Origin: an uncultured Corynebacterium sp.
GTDB lineage: Bacteria > Actinomycetota > Actinomycetes > Mycobacteriales > Mycobacteriaceae
Assembly: GCF_902489365.1 (NCBI RefSeq)
Contig: NZ_CABTZR010000109.1
Coordinates: 1 to 5,812 of the forward strand
Direction of reading: 5' to 3'
DNA: 5,812 bases
In this document: one piece after another, positions 5,482-5,812 of the stretch
How the letters are laid out: each line of letters begins with the position of its first letter
Numbering within the stretch: position 1 is the stretch's first letter
Made by a program: the position numbers and the translations under genes
Notes under the pieces: generated by a model
Seen by the model: only the letters and a program-made list of their open reading frames with translations
What the model was told of the DNA's origin: nothing
Database searches by the model: none

Positions 5482-5489
5482 TGCCCATT

Positions 5490-5812
5490 ATGTTCCGCCT
5501 CCGGTTTGGACACACCGCCACAAAGATCGTTGCCCCCATTGCTGCCGCCGCAGCACTCTTCGCCGGCTCCGTCAACGCCCCTGCTCAGGCTGTAAGTTCC
5601 TTCGGCACGTTCAACCCGGCCACGTTCGGTTTCACCGTCCCCGCAGCCGCAGGTCCGGTTGCCCCGGCACCGCAGACCTCCGCCAGCGTTCAGGGAATCA
5701 TTAATCAGACTAATGCCCAGCGCGTGGCCAATGGCCTCGCACCGCTGCGCGTTGACCCGAGCCTGACCAACCTGGCGCAGGACTGGGCCAACACCTTGAG
5801 CCGCGATGGCAA
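5490..5812 (+). CDS. Secreted CAP/SCP-domain protein (N-terminal part)
   Basis: The first 107 codons are present before the window ends. Residues 1-34 form a signal peptide: the basic start MFRLRFGHTATK, a hydrophobic core IVAPIAAAAALFAG and a likely cut after PAQA. A spacer rich in Ala, Pro and Phe follows (about 35-65). From residue 68 the text reads as the start of a CAP (SCP/PR-1-like) domain: IINQTNAQRVANGLAPLRVD, then LTNLAQDWANTLSRDG, matching the family's first helix and the conserved NGLxPLxxDPxL turn. The conserved His/Glu pocket lies beyond the window. Bacterial CAP proteins are exported and mostly of unknown activity, so a cell-envelope role is inference. Start ATG 5490 is fixed by the good ribosome site. 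A predicted structured element immediately upstream may control it. Confidence 0.85.
   Translation, partial: MFRLRFGHTATKIVAPIAAAAALFAGSVNAPAQAVSSFGTFNPATFGFTVPAAAGPVAPAPQTSASVQGIINQTNAQRVANGLAPLRVDPSLTNLAQDWANTLSRDG

Larger units (their letters stand above)
4982..5489. other. Long divergent intergenic region, comparatively AT-rich
   Basis: This 508-base stretch separates divergent mmuM and the CAP-domain gene. It is visibly poorer in GC than the genes (for example 23 of 60 bases at 5341-5400). No convincing reading frame was found; ATG 5148 opens only 13 codons. It contains a 13-bp palindrome (5026-5038), two GTCAC motifs 19 bases apart (5075 and 5094), three TATCCA motifs 34 bases apart (5143-5216), repeated ACCCCCAC (5240 and 5253), repeated AAGCTTAA (5321 and 5364) and a structured element (5417-5463). 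Part of it is probably promoter DNA for both neighbours, with a long leader or operator region for the CAP gene. Confidence 0.6.

Overview
The window looks like chromosomal DNA of a Corynebacterium or a close mycolic-acid-containing actinobacterium. The coding regions are GC-rich. An antigen-85-type mycolyltransferase is present, a family confined to mycolate-bearing genera. GntP, GntK, MmuM and the CAP-domain protein all read like actinobacterial family members. Two genes appear to have leaderless promoters (a TAnnnT box 6 bases before the ATG), as is common in corynebacteria. Species cannot be fixed by eye.

Layout: (1) 1-119 is the 3' end of an unrecognised plus-strand gene, closed by a strong intrinsic terminator at 190-229. 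(2) 345-1523 (+) is a secreted mycolyltransferase with a complete Ser-Glu-His triad. (3) 1641-3044 (+) is gntP, a gluconate:H+ symporter. (4) 3041-3532 (-) is gntK, gluconokinase, tail-to-tail with gntP; the two stop codons share one CTAG. (5) 3608-3994 (-) is a small secreted protein of unknown function. (6) 4046-4981 (-) is mmuM, a zinc-dependent homocysteine S-methyltransferase. (7) 4982-5489 is a 508-base, comparatively AT-rich divergent intergenic region with several repeats and, next to the downstream gene, a 47-base element that folds by eye into a three-way junction. (8) 5490-5812 (+) is the start of a secreted CAP/SCP-domain protein, cut off by the window end.

How the genes work together: GntP imports gluconate and GntK phosphorylates it to 6-phosphogluconate for the pentose phosphate pathway, so (3) and (4) form a two-gene utilisation unit read convergently rather than as an operon. 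MmuM makes methionine from homocysteine and has no obvious link to gluconate. The mycolyltransferase, the small secreted protein and the CAP protein are exported and probably act in or near the cell envelope.

No mobile element, CRISPR array, tRNA or rRNA is visible. The gene content is ordinary. The least explained signals are the structured element upstream of the CAP gene, the phased TATCCA motifs in the long intergenic region, the leaderless promoters and the orphan secreted protein.
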